From Stercorarius parasiticus (Eukaryota > Chordata > Aves > Charadriiformes > Stercorariidae): 64,000 nucleotides of DNA. Shown in pieces: positions 13,401 to 28,400 of this stretch (position 1 is the stretch's first letter; each line of letters starts with the position of its first letter). The notes beneath the pieces are model-generated. The model had not been told where the DNA came from. It did not search any database and saw only the letters and a program-made list of their open reading frames with translations. The DNA is taken from NCBI GenBank assembly GCA_013396915.1, contig VWZL01000360.1:822805-886804 (forward strand), written 5' to 3'. A program made the translations under genes and the position numbers.

Positions 13401-16400
13401 GGTGATATCTTTGCTCATTAACTTGGGCAGTCCTGTGAGTGAAGTTCGAAGGGCAGCTCTCAACTGCCTCCATTCCTTGAGAGCAATAAAGGAGTCTCTG
13501 TTTCATCCTGTTCTTCAGCATTTGGAGCAAAAGACAGAAGAGATCATATCTGACCCTACATACATAACACAGGTATTTTTGTTATTAAGGTGTACATTAA
13601 TACAAGTTTTGTCTGATGGTGTGAGGTCCCTTATTTTCCAGAAAAAAATCAAGTTAACTGGGAAAGCTCATTGTCTTTCTATACTATCGTATCAGACTAA
13701 ATAAATCAGGCTGATTTATTTTTTTAGTCAAGTAAGGAGTATTAACTTGCGGTTTATTTACAGATGAAGAATTCCATTTGTATCTAGATTGCATTATTAC
13801 AAAAGCATTAAGTAAATGTTGGTTTAAGGCATTTTTATTGCAGGGAAAGAACTTAATTTTCATTTTGTTAATGAACTAGATTATGGAGAGTCTATTTGAG
13901 GAGCTCGAGACACAACCAAAACAGAAATCCCAGAAGAAAAAATTGTCAGAAGCTCTGGAAAGCATACTTGATTGTGTACAGAACCCTATTTTCCCATCAT
14001 ATATTGCAAGACACTTGATGAAAATTCTTCATGAAGTCCATGGTGAGGTAGGTGCAGCCTTTCTAGCTGTTTTATGGGTTCTGCACTTGATTGATATGCC
14101 GATGTCAAATATTTTAGTAATAATGCAGTTAAGTAACTTCATAATGTATTAGACTGTTAGGCATTAAGTTGACACCTCTAATAATATGCAGTAGTGCTGC
14201 AAAGTATGATTTAATGAAACATAAAATATTTGCATGCTCCATCGAGGAATGTAAGGGCTGCAGAATTTTGCACTGGAGTTGTTAAGGAAACTCCCTTGAT
14301 GTTACTGAAAAAGACTGTTTCAGAAGAAGATTCTTCCAGAAATGTATTACCTTGGTTAGACATCAATGAATATACGGTTTTGTGTACAGAATTTTAACAT
14401 AATAGGTAGTACTATCAATTTTTATTTGTATGTATTAACCTCTTATCTAGTATATACAGAATTCGCGTCTTTAAGTGATGGAAAATACATGAGTTCAGTG
14501 TTAAAAAAAGAATGAAATTATGAATTCTTATGCTCTGTTTAGTTGTATGTGTCTTGAAAGGATTGTGAACTGCATAGAGGTGAGTGTTCTTGCCCCACAT
14601 TTGGGTTTTGTAGGAGACAGCAGCCCTAAATCAATTTAAAAAATTGTCTTTTTTCTGTACTTCAAAAATATGGAATATTAATCTGCAAAGGAGAATAGCA
14701 AAGTACAGATGAGCAGGTACTCATGGTAATCTCACAGTAAGTCTTGCATTTTTCCTCTTGAATAACTGCTGCATAAAATACTGTATGCAGTGTGTTACCA
14801 GAGAGGGGATGTTGCAGTAAAATGAAGCTGTGCTATTGGAAGTTTGTTGAAATGAGAATGGATTAACACTTATGAATTTCCTCTGTTTACAGGTGATTCT
14901 TTCTCACATCTTGCCTGCACTAGACCGGTTGCTAGAAAAGGTCTTTAAGAAACCTGAGGCAATGTTGAAAGATGAAGTTGTTTTCCTGCATCTCATCCTT
15001 GGAAAATTTAATGAATATTCAGCAACCCTCTTGTGCAAGAATCAGCAGAGCCTGGATTTATTTATCAAAAGTCTGCATGCTGCCAAGAAAATCTATGAAG
15101 AAATTCCAGCTTTTCAGATCACTGCACTTGGGCAGGTATGGCAAGATCTTTAATTATTTTTATGCTTAAAGCAAAGAGCAATGTTTTGGATTGGTTTTAC
15201 AAGGACTCTTCCTGGGTTAAGGATTCCATAACTTTTGACCCATCTTTCTTTTAGTACAAGTTTTCAAGGTCTCCATAATGTCTTTGAAACATCTAAACAG
15301 GCTGCAAAACTTTCTCTCTTAAAATTACCAGAAGGAGAAATTGCTGCTTGCTTTATTTTTGCATTTTGACAAGTACGGAACAGACACATCATGCAGGTGG
15401 ATAATTGTTATCATTGCCCGCAGACCCTACTGTTCCAGTGTCCGTAGTTTTTGTCAGTTGGGCAGGAGCTTTACTTCATGTTTTCCTTCTGAGGAAAAAT
15501 TGTCAAAAAAATACAGTAGGTGAGAAATACTCTCCTTTGAAAGAGGCTACAAAGACTGCCTATTAGCCAGGTATTAGCATATACTTACCAAAGGCTGGCC
15601 ACAGCAAGTTTATTACCCCACCAGGCAAGCTGTGTGAAAAATGTCAGGAATCAGTATGTCCGATGGATATTTCAGAAGTATGTGCTTTGCATCTAAGGAT
15701 TCCTGGATATGTACAAATACATAGTTAATATGCAAATTTTTACAATATATTTTCATACTAACATGTGTGTGATTGGGTGTGTCATACATAATCTAACCTT
15801 GAAGTTCCATTGCTTGTGATTTTTTTACCCTCTTACAGTAAACCTCTCTGTATCCTTTCTTTTTTCCCTTTTGTAGATTACTAAACCATTCTTTGCAGCT
15901 CTGTCAGATGGGATGGTGCAACAGAAGCTATTAAAAGTATTGTTTGACTTACTGTTAAACTGTAAGAACCCGCTTTGTGCCCAGACAATTGGCAGTGTGT
16001 TCAAAGGGGTAAGTGGCAAACTCCAGAACACAGAAATATGTTCAAACCTGTCGTGGTGGTTCTGTGTTGCTACATTCAGTAACGCTCGTTTATATCATTC
16101 ATGGCATGAAAGGAATCAGAAACTATTTGTCACATAATATAATTGTGTTAATGGCATGAAAAGTTTGTTAAACGACTGCTTTTAGAAGATATTTCTTTAA
16201 AAACCATGCACCAGTCACTCACTGTACTGTGTGAATGAACTGAGCAGAAGTCACTTCTTTCTTCTGCTCCGATTTTCATTTTCTGAGATATGACTTGAAT
16301 ATGTGGATTATATACCCATACGAGCATGAAAGGGATGTGTTTTTAATAAAAAGGAGGGGGCAGATGCTATATGACACGTTGTTCATTGGTACTTGCACTA

Positions 16401-19400
16401 TTGTTCTGTTTCAGATCTCAGTGTGTGCTGAGCAGATTGTCAGAGAACTGGAGCCTCCTGAGAAAACCAAAAGTCTGGGCACTGTTCAGCAAACTAGAAG
16501 GCAGAAAATGCAGCAACAGAGGTAAACTAACTAGAAACTCAAAAATATTATCTTTACAGTTTAACAATGCCACTTGTTTCACTACATTACATAGTTTGTA
16601 TTGAAAGCATAAGCATCTCTTTGTTCTTTTCCCCTACAGAGTAAAATAACTCAGCTACTTTTGGCAGGAGAAAACCAACGCATGTTGCTGTTTGAGAACT
16701 GATGGAATGATAGTCAAAATTAAAAAATAAAATCCAGTAGTTTTAATGTTGACATTTGCTCTCATAGAATCTGGCTTGACACAGTTGAACAAGATTCATT
16801 TTTGTAGGTATTAAACTTAGTAATAAAGGTGGATGGCCAAATTGCACACACATGACTGAAGCCTACGGATGCTCATCAAAATGTTCCTGTTAGATGACTG
16901 AAAAGCAGTATTTTCTTCCAGTTAAAATGCTAATATAATCATTAATTTTTAGATCTCTTCGTCTTGTTTCTTCTCTCCATTCTCATGAGGAAGGAGTTGT
17001 TTTTTTCACTGTACTTAATTCTTTTCTTTAAGCATCGGCTGTCAGCCATTGTTGAAACAGGATATTGAGTTGGTTTTCTTGGTTTGACCTGCAATAGCTG
17101 TTCCTGTTTTCCTTCACTCGGCCTTATTTAACAGTCATCACCCATTACATTGATCCACCTGTAAACTGTGTCTGTCAGAGTTTATAAACACATGCGCTTG
17201 CACACAGACCCGTTGCCTGCTAAGTCAGTGTTAGACAACTAGTAGTTGGGAAGATGCAAGGAGATCAACATACGGACAGTTATTTGGTGATAGATTTATT
17301 TATTTATTTTTTCCACAGAAGTCTGCTTCGTGATGCAGCTTTTCTGTATACACAGAAGGCATGCTATACTCGTTTGTTTTTTCAAGTTTGGTCTGGATTT
17401 TCTGTTGATTGTTTAAACAGTGTTGCTGCTTCAATCAAAAGCCCACACATTGTCACCTCTCCCAGGAGAAGCAGCAAAGGATATTCCTATGTGAAAGAAA
17501 GCTTGTCTTTTTTTTACTTATGTGTGTGTGTGTTCCCTGTGTGTGTGAATAGTTCACCGTACTATTTTCTTTGCAGATGTATATCCTGATTGTTTGTCTT
17601 ATCTTTTTAGAAAGCCTCAAGATGCAGAATTGGCACCAGAGACAAGCCATTTCAGCTGGCAGAGGGTTATGCTTATTCTGGAATTACTGCAGCATAAGAA
17701 GAAACTTAGACGTCCGCAGGCATTGGTACCTGCGCTTTTTAACCTGCTGAGCCGGTAATCGTGCCTCCATAACACACGAGTCCTTGTGCATTCTCCTCTG
17801 CAGCAGGAGGAGATGTTGTACAGGAGGATACTGTAAAGCGTTAAAATAGGGGCTACTTTCTCTCTGCTTTGTTGCTGTGTTTTGTAGCTTAGCTTGCCTT
17901 TTTTACTTGAACTTCTTTTAGGTAAATCGGCTGAGGGGAATGGGAAGTTGTTACAACTTTTTTGCCCTTTGAACAATGAGATGGGCTTTTTAAGATTTTT
18001 GCCTGATACATAGCTGCTTACGTGAAGACTTTGTGTCTCAGGTGGAGGGCTTGGGATTGCTAAGAAGGATGACACCTGTGTTAAAACTGGCACAATTGAC
18101 AGGACTTGCATCTTTTGCAGAGCTGTTATAATAATGCTTTAAGCTTTAAAATTCCTCCCCAAACCTTGCGGAACAACCTTCATCCAATGCAACCTAAGAA
18201 AACTGTTGCTTTCCCTGCCAGTCCTATCTCCAGGCACTTAGGAAAGTTTACATATAGATTGGGTATTTATCTTTTTTCCTTATGACTTGCCTTTATGTAG
18301 ACTGGCAATCCTATTTCAGGTAACCGTCTTGTACTCTGTCAGTGCTGTGATAAATGTCTTTTATTAGACCAGTTGATGTATTTGAAAACAAAAAAGAAGG
18401 GACGCTTTTTGGCAAATGCTTTTTAGAAGCCTCAATTTAGAACTTTGGTAGAATGAAGATTGCAGTTTCTTATTTGTATCTTAATATGCAGTTTGGTCAC
18501 TTATTGTTCTGTCTCCTTTTTTAATTCCTGATTTTCTTCCTGAATGTGTAGCTGTCTCGAACCTACGGCATCAGAAGAAGAAAATACGGAATATACAAAG
18601 CAGCTAATCCTTAGCTGCCTGCTAAACATTTGTCAGAAATTGTCTTCAGATGGTAGCAAGATACCAGCAGGTAAAAATTGCCAGACCCATTTCTTGGTAC
18701 TTCTCTCACCAGTACAGCATTAAAACAATGGCCTCTAACTTTTTTCTTCTCTGAGTCTACGCTGTATTGTTGAGGAGGAATAGACTTCTTTATAGGATAT
18801 ACAAGTTTGCCACCTTTATCATTTTTTGTAGATCCCTTAAGTATGGTCTGCAGATTGAAGCCAGTGCTTGAGTGTACTGTTTTTATTCCTACATCATTGA
18901 CCATTAAAGTGTTAATCGGTGAATATCTTTTACTTGCAGATGCCCTTGACAAAGAAAAATTCAACGTGGAGGTGATAGTTCAGTGCATCAGGATATCTAA
19001 AATGCCCCAGACACACCACCATGCACTACTGCTCCTTGGTGCTGTTGCTGGCATGTTTCCTGTAAGTAGTACCTGGAATTTATGTGTTGTCTCTTCTCTT
19101 CCGTTTCCAAATATTGGGTAGAGTGAAGAACATATAGAGCTGTTCTGTGGGGAGAAATTTTCTGAAAGGAGCAAGAGACAAAATTTCCCTGCTTTTCTAG
19201 GGCTTTCTGTTCTATTTTACTTGAAAACAAACCTCTGCCCTGATGCTTTTGTCACTCGTCATTTATGACTCGCAATGAAGCCCATTAGAAATGGAAGAAG
19301 CTTCCTGTCAACGGCCCTGCCTCACCTTCCCACTGTGGTCGAAGTTCTGGTGCATTGCTTCTTGTGTTTCATCTAATCCGATAGCACTTGTATTCTTACA

Positions 19401-22400
19401 AGTTGCTATCTTGTACAACACTGAGAAATGTAGTTGTAGGTGATAAAACCAGGGTGGTCTGATTTTAATTGACTGAGAAACAGGTCTTTTCTTCTATAGA
19501 TGGAAATTTGACTGTACGCTCACTCTTCTAAGTAAGATTCTTTTGCTTCGAAACTACAAAAGCAGCACAATATATCCAGATGCATCAAACTCAATTTACA
19601 GCTTTACTTTTATTTTCTCCACACGTTTGGAAAGATGCAGTTTTTCCCAAAAGGCAAAACTGGAATGTTTTTGACAAACTTGTGGAGGGTTTGGCTTTTT
19701 TATTATTGGTGTTATTTTTCTTTGTCGCCATCTTACTGCTGTCATCTGCTATAGTTTATCAGAATAGACTGAGCTTTTATTCTACGTTAATATTGGCTCT
19801 TAGAAGATTTCCAAGGTCAGAATACAAGGAAATACTTTGTACAAGTCTCATCTCTGTTTTTAAATCTATAACACTCCTTCAGTTCACTAAAACTGGATGA
19901 GAAACATACCCATAACTTCTTGTTCTAAGTTCTGGCAAAATCTAGGAAATTAGTTCTTCATCCGGGTGACACCTCTAAACCAGTCCTCTTAAAATTAATT
20001 ACTGTGATTACGGTCTCGCTCAAAAACAAAGCCAAATGAGCATGATTGCTTTGCATTGTATGACTGTAGATATTGTAGATGTTTTACAAATATAAAAAGG
20101 GTGAGTGGGAAAGGTACTGAAAATTGCTGTCATCTATACGCCACGCTCATATTTGTGCTTCTGCAAGTCTCCCCATAGCTGATTTCGCTTGTCATACTCC
20201 CATGGCACTCAGTTGAAGAGTACAAGGTATTTCATCAGGCTGAGCTCTCAATTTCCACTCTTTAATTACTTGGTTAGAAGTGTATCTTGCTTCTATAATA
20301 ACTTGATTAGAAGTGTAGATTGCTTTAACAGTCACATAGTAAGTAGCTTTAAGGGACACTATACATTTAAAAATAGATAGTGGAAATTGTGGAATATACT
20401 TATGATTCTCATTTTCTTCTATAGGAATCTCAAGGCATTTGTGGGAAGGAGAAATGCCTTAAGGTATAACATGTAGACCAACACAGTTCAAAAAGCAAAC
20501 TAATCTCATCTGTTTTCTTTTCCAGGATAAAGTTCTCCACAACATTATGCCCATTTTCACATTCATGGGAGCAAATGTCTTGCGTCTGGATGATATTTAC
20601 ACATTCCAAGTAATTAATAAGACAGTGCAGATGGTTATTCCTGCTCTTATACAGGTAAATTTGTCTACCTAATGGAAAGGAGTAGAAAGAAAGTTAATAA
20701 TAAGATTATTAGTTAAGTAGAGTAAATGGTTTAGAATATCAGTGGTAGAATGAGTTGTAGCCTATTCTAGGGTCATTTTCAGATAGATACTAAATTATAT
20801 ATAATAACTGTATTAACAGACTACTCGTCTGACCAACTGTGAGTTCTTTGCACTACTGCCTCTTTTTAATCTTATGAGCTCCTGCACTTTGTAAATGATT
20901 TAGCCAAAACAGTATCACAACGGTACCTAAAGAGGACCTGAACCATACTTTTAAGTTGTTCATCATAAAAATAGCAGGCAAGTTCAGTAGAGAAACCACT
21001 GGAAATAAGAAAAAGGTTATTAGTCCTATAATAATACTATTGATATGTCATGGTCATATCAATAGTAGACATGGTTTGAAGGAGGTGGAAGGGTGAAATA
21101 TTTGAGAAATGCCTTTATTTTTCCTGCAGGTGTTTGTGTTGGTTTTCTTGGTTTTGTCTGGACATCCTAGATAAATGGTTATGAACCAAAACAAAAATAC
21201 ATAATTGTTTTTCAAAGGGGACGTTTTTTCTTCAGTCAGATTTCACTTGCACCTAATAAATCTTAATTCTAGAGTCATTCATAGATTTAAACATGAGAAA
21301 TGCCATATAAATTTCTTACATAAAAATGAACTGGGGAAAAAAAATGTTCTTCTGACAATGGGCTGGGCATTTCCTGGTGTATTTTTTAACGATATGTATG
21401 CACATTTTGCATCCTCTTGCAGATCTCTGTTAGAGAAATCGAGTTGCTGTCTCTCTTTTTTAAATTTTTTTTTTTTATTTAAAAACTTCCATAGCAGCCA
21501 TCACAAGTTTCTGTGACAAATTATTTATGGCACACACAATTACGGCAGGTGGGGAGAGCCTAAGGTTACTCTTGTAGCCTACTTGTATTATTTTTGCTAG
21601 GCCCTTGAATCCAAGACCCTAACTGTCAAGCTTACAGGCAAAGTTTTCAGAAGGACGTGGCATTGCTTTCCCTTGAAAACATTCTGCTTGTTTCAGCTGA
21701 TGCCAAATAACTTTTCTTTTTGTTTTCCTTTTTTTTTTTTTTTTTAAGTTTTATTTGAAGCATCTTGCTTAAACGCTGAAAAAGAACTGTGTGATTGAAA
21801 ATTGTTATTTTGGAGCACTTATATTTTCCTTGAGATTATGCTTTTGTAACGCTGGTATCAGGCATGTAGTGCTTTCTCTCATTGTCTGAATTTACAAGAA
21901 AGAACGGGTATCCGTCTGTGATATTCTGTTTGAACTGCTGTACCTGTTTGTACGTAGGCTGAAGACAGTGATTTGTCAGAGTCCTCGGGAAGCGTAGAAG
22001 AGGTGGTGATAAAGATCGTGCGTGTGTTTGTGGATGCCTTGCCCCATGTGCCGGAGCACCGACGCCTGCCAGTCCTGGCCCAGCTGATCACTACGGTGGG
22101 AGGAGATAAGTTCCTCTGGGTTCTCCTGGTGCTGCTGTTCGAGCAGTATGTGACCAAAACTGTGACTGCGACATCAAGCACAGACAAGGTTAGAAGACTC
22201 ACAGGGTCACCTTTTTCCGCAAGAGATTGATCTCCTCGTTTTTGTTCATGATACCTTTAAGAAGGTGCAAGACAAGCCCCTTTGTTATGCTAAAATAAGT
22301 AGTGAGCTCTGAGCTGGTGCTATAGCAGAACCTGATGGTGGGGATTTCTATTGCAGGTACAATATTGTTTTGAGCTGGAGCCTGAACAATAAAGAAGATA

Positions 22401-25400
22401 ATATTGTACAGCAATCCTTGACCTGAAGATCTAATTATGAAGTACTTCAATATTTTTTAAGTTGTTTTATTTTTCTTTAACTGTGTTTGTGAAACATGGT
22501 AGTGGTCTTCCTGTACAAACCAAAATAAACCCTGTTAGTTTTCATGTAGGCATCCGATGAGGTGAAAACATAGTTTATGCAAAAAACTAAAAGAATTGTT
22601 ACAGGAACGTTGTTGAGAAGATACAGTCTATGCTGTAGCAAATTAATCTTTCTACACCCTCTGGAACTGTTCTTTCCAAGGGCCTGCTGCTGTTACCCTT
22701 GGTGTTAATCCTGGCGGTATCCAGCTGATGGCATTTTCACAAACTCGCTGAGGAGTTTTTTAGTCTTTTTATCGTTATAATTATTATTAGGTTTTTATAA
22801 TTCTTGAAATAATTTTTTTCTTTCTAAACCATAAACAGGATGCTGTTCTGGAAGCAGACACTGAATTTTGGATTTCCATTTGTTGTGCATTTAATGTACA
22901 ATCTCAGTTGCAGAGCATGATGAAAATAATCCAGTACTTGACAGAGCTGCCAGAGAACAAAGAAGGTAAACACAAAACAGAGCCAGCACGTAAACCTTTC
23001 TATCACAAGGGACAAGGGGTAATGGTTTTAAACTAAAAGAAGGTAGATTTAGGCTAGATATAAGGAAGAAATTTTTTATTATGAGGTTTTATCATGAGGT
23101 TACCAGGTTGCCCAGAGAGGTGGTAGGTGCCCCATCCCTGGAAACATTCAAGGCCAGGTTGGACGGGGCTCTGAGCAACCTGATCTGGTTGAAGATGTCC
23201 CTGCTTATTGCAGGAGGGTTGGACTAGATGACCTTTAAAGGTCCCTTCCAAAGCAAACTAGTCTATGATTCTATTACTTTTCTAGACAGAAGCAAAGGGA
23301 CAGAGAATTACTCTAATGACTTTTTTTTTTAAATAAAATTGCTAAGATATGTGATTACTTTTTTTTTTTAAATCCTTTTAATTATAGATTAATTTGAGTA
23401 CTTGGAACCATTAGTCCACATTTAGAAGGTTCAGTCACTAATTTAGTTGAAATAAAAAGCTATTGTTCATAGCAGACAAGATCACAGGGACTACCAGTCA
23501 CTTCTGGTGTTTCTTTTACTACATTTCTTTTTATTACAATACAGTGGAGCAATAATTAAATAACAGGTTTTAATACTTTTCCAGTCCGTTATTTCAGAGA
23601 GCATCAGGGAAGGTGGGTGAGGGTTGGTTGTTTCTTTTTTAGTTAGGACTTGCCCTGTTTGTTGTTTGAATACGTTTTCTCAGCCAGAAGGGACCAGGTA
23701 ATGACACTGAAAGCAGTTTTCCCAAATAAGTGACGCACAGTGTATGTGGCCCTACCTCAAAAGTCTCTTGTGTTTGTAGCCAGTGTATCGTAGCTTTAGC
23801 ACCAAGAAAAAAAAAGATTCTTCACGTAAAAATGATCGGATGGAACGGCAGTGAAATAGCACTACTTCCTTTCAGGCTGTTGAAATGAAAAAATTTATCT
23901 CCTGGGGTATTTCAGAGCATCTTTTTTGGTACTTTGACATGATTTTGGATGCTGCAGATTGACTATCCTTGATAGGCATCTGACTGTAGTTTTTCTTTGT
24001 TTCTGTAATCGGAAATCAAATGTCTTTTTCTCTTGGCTGCAAATTTTTTTGGTGAATATTTTCAACAGATGATCCTGGGCCAAAAAAGTCAAGAACATGC
24101 AAGACAAAGATAAAAAATCAGGATGGGCAGCTCTTCAATGTGGATTGTCACTCAGACAAACAACTTCGGCATTTCAAATTCTTGTCAGTCTCCTTCATGT
24201 CACAACTTTTATCATCTCAGAGTTTTGTGAAAAAGGTAATAATGGCAGATGGCTTTTAAACTGATCACATTCAGTAATTGTGCCTAGATGAGGTTTAATT
24301 TGCTTTTTAGTATGGCTTTACATTCAAAGGGGATGGAAGAACACACTGTCCAGTCTATTTTGCTGACACCTATATTGACACAGTTTTGAAACCTCTCAAT
24401 AATGTTAATTATTTTTTAAAAAGGCTTTTCCAGAAAGACTCCATTTGTGTGATTGATGAATAGGTAACAGAGTGAAATTCCGATGCCAGTGGATTCCCAC
24501 TGGCATTGCAGAGTCTGGGATTTCACTCGCTGTCTGTATAACTCCCAAGTTTGGTGTGGGATTCATACTGTTAACTCTGAAAAGAAAAACAAATGTCACA
24601 AATTTTAGGCTGCAGCTTTAGGTGGAAGTAGTTCCCAGTTTTTCAGCTGAACATCCACCAGCTTGAACTGTATTTGCTACTGTGACTGCATTGCCTAAGA
24701 TTCTGAGATTTTCTTCTAGAACGATGGCTTAAGTGCAAATGTGGGGAACTCATAATTATTGTATTAGCGGACATTTCATTCAGAACAAATTTGACTATAC
24801 TGGGATATTAACTTAACAAGGGGACTTAGCATTTTCATTCTTCTTTTTAAATCAGATCGTTGAATGTGAAGAAACAGAAGAGCTACAGAAGTTGGAACAG
24901 AGGTATGCTTTAAATCTGCTCCACTCCTCCTATTTCTAGCTTTTAGTGCAGTTTGGGAATATTTTTTAAGTGTAATCCTATTAGAATATTTATCTCCCCA
25001 AGGGTACTTCTAATGTTGTCCTTGACAACAAGCCGTATTTACTATATGCAAGTTATTTGGGTTTTGTTTTGTAGGGGTTTTTTAATATGATGTGGAGTTT
25101 TTGAAATTCCTGAAAGATTGCTCTGCCCACTCTTACAGTATTTCTGATAGTGCTTATTTACATACTTGGACCATAACTATTATGCTATTGACGATGGTGT
25201 CTCTAAAAGAATTCCAGATTTTTAGCAAAATGTATCACTTCATTCATAGGAAAAAAAATTATTATTCACAGGTGCTTCTATATTGGTGTAAGAAAATTAC
25301 CGGTAATCATGGGTCACAGTTGTGGTCACTGGGCTGTAACAGCCAATGATGCAAAATGGAGGGTTTCTTTTGCAGAGGCTTAACTTTTATGTTTGTTCTA

Positions 25401-28400
25401 AGTGGAGAAGGGTGTAGGATTTATTTTAAATGCTGTGTTCCTTAAATGCTGATTCTTAAACATCTATGTCTTCCCAGATTGTTCTTCTTTTAAAGTAGAG
25501 TTCTTAAGTAGAACTCCTGTTGTATGCAGATGGTAATTTGGGGGTACCAGGTAGACTTCTTTAATGTGCATGATTGTCCTTATTGCCATAGCTTTTTGTT
25601 AATATGTAGATGTGATCTGCTAGTCTCCCCATTAGGTGTTTAATTTTCTTTGATTGTTGCAGTTCTGTGAAATTTTGTGCTTTCCAGCAATAAAGTCAAC
25701 TTCTTTAGTGTCCTTGTTACTTACTAAAAGATGCTTCCTTTCCATCTAGGCTATTAGAAGAAGTTCTTCACTATATAAACACTGTGGCGTCTTCAGTGGA
25801 AGGAAACGTGGACAAGCCAACAGCCAAATTTTGGAGGGTTCTGCTTAACAAGTCCTATGATATGCTGGATAAAGTATGTCTCATTAGCCCTCATGTTAGC
25901 AGTGGGGCATTTCTGCTTTTGTTTATTAATATGGTTATAAGCTTTGTAGGATTTCTTGTTGGATTAGTACTAATCTTTACTGGATGGTCTGCAACATGGT
26001 GCATCATTGTTTAAATTTATCAAACAACTTTAATAAATACAGCAAACAGCTTAGACAGAGAGAATGCTTATTTTCTCTAGTTAGTATTCCACTGGCTGGA
26101 ATCAGTCATTTCACTATCTGTCTGGTGGAGGAGAATGGCTTTTGGCAGCATTTCTCACTGTTAACTCATAAAATGATTTAACTAATGCTAATGGAACTGT
26201 TGTATATTTCTACATGAATGGAGAAAAAAAAGTCCTTATGCTTTTCTTTCTAATCTTTTTCTGATCAGAAGTATACATGTAGAATTGGACTGTCTATCTT
26301 GTTGCATGCTGTGGAGCATACTTCTCTTCACAGCTTGGATTTTTTTTTTTTGTGCATGTGAAGCGTATTCAGGTTTTCATGATGTACATGCACAGGGCAC
26401 TACCAGAAGTATTTTAGGGTAAGGAGAGATAGCTCACCAGTGTAGACAAGAGGAATTGCTGTGGAGATCTTGGAGCTAGTGGATAATGGCTGGTTAGCAG
26501 CCAGTGAACATACATTAAGTACTGTAACTGGAACCTGCTATGTTCTTTTGCCTGCCTGAGATACAGCATTGATAGCCTGTCCTTTCTTCTTTGATCCCGA
26601 AACCCATGTGGGAAGCTGAAGAAAGTTTGCCTGGCTTATATGGAGGCTACTATGTCACAGTGCATGGAAGAGCGTTTATGGTATTGTCTTGTTTGTGTTT
26701 TCTTGTAGGTCAATGCCTTATTGCCAACAGAAACCTTCATCCCGGTAATTAGAGGATTAATGACGAATCAGCTCCCATCTGTGAGACGTAAGGCAATGGA
26801 ACTTTTGAACAACAAGGTGCAGCAGCGCACGAAGTGGCAGAAGAGCCAGGTGAGGCGAAGTGTTTAAACTCTGTTCCTTTAGCAGAAGTACCCGGAGAGA
26901 AACTGATGTAGAAGTGGTTTGCTCTATGTTAAGCCATCAAGTACCAGTGCCAAGTCTGGGAAGCAGCTCTTGAGCAGTGAGACGTAGGCTACCTGTCCAT
27001 ATAACCTTCCAGATTCTGAGTTCTAATCATATGTCTAACGTGTGTATTCTCTGTCCTCTTAGATCTTGCAGCTCTTGGAGCTAGTTCCTGAGCTCATGGC
27101 TATAATGCAGTGTAAAAGAAAGGAGGAAGAGGAGGAGCAAGCCATCAACAGACAGACTGCTTTGTTCAGCCTTAAGCTACTCTGCAAAGGTTTTGGCACA
27201 GAAAATCCATTGCCATTTGTACCCGTTCTGAAAACTGCCATTGATCTAATTTCTTCAGAGAAGGAGGAAAAGAATGTGATGGGAAGTGCTTTGCTGTGCA
27301 TAGCTGAGGTCACCTGTACACTGAAAGCCCAAGCAATACCTCAGCTTCCAAGGTACCATTGGGTTCTTTTTAACAGAACCAACCGCAGCAGGAATTAGTT
27401 ATACTGAAATACATTACTGAAGGAATGCTGATGAAGGCCAAGTGGCAGTCTGCCCACACGTGTGTTTCGTGTACATAAGTATAAAGGTATTCGTAGTGCT
27501 TGAAGGGGCTTCTTGGTCGTAGAACTAAGAAGCTGGTAGGGAAATCTAAGTTTTATAATCAGTAGAGTTCCTTACAGAGCCTGCTACTGTGAGCAGAGTG
27601 GCAATCTTTATGGCCTTAGAAAAGTCAGACCATATTCTGTATTTTTACTGTAGAGCAGATTGCATTTAAAAACAGGAGAACCAGTACGGTTGGAAACCCT
27701 GCATGCTACATTATTTTATTCTACCTGTTCAAGAAGAATTCAAGCACCTAACTTGTTGCTTTTAAGATTGTTTTATCTCATTAAAAATGCAGGTTTCTTA
27801 TTGTCATTAAATCTTTAAACTAAAGGTGGGGCTTTGAGCAACCTGATCTAAGGAAAAATGTCTCTGTCCATGGCAGGGGGGCTGGACTAGGTGATCTTTA
27901 AAGATCTGTTCTTACCCAAAACATTCAATGATTCTGTGATTCTAAACCTACTATCCTTCATTAGCTTCAAAAAAATGAAATACAGCTGAAGAGCCTAGAA
28001 TACTGAGTTTTCTCAAACACACGTGTAAAAATTCATGTGAAAATTGTCCCTGCAGGCTTAACAGATGGATTTATGTGATTGGAAATGTGATTCCAAATAG
28101 TCAGTGGTTTCACCTTTCTCTGTTTGTGCTTCGTTATTCACAGGCTGATGCCGGCACTGTTGAAGACTCTAAAAAATAAGAAGGAGCTGGTCTCCAATGA
28201 GATTTACTTGCTGAGTGCCGTCACTGCTCTGCTGAAGGTTGCAGAAACATTACCACACTTCCTTAGTCCTTATCTTTTGGATTGCTTGCTGCAGGTGAGC
28301 CATTTGACTCCTGCAGATAGATAAAGTGGGGCAGGATCTGCCCAGTTCCTAGAAGCTTGTCGTGGTTTTGGCCGTATTGGCCAATCGGAACGACAGATGG

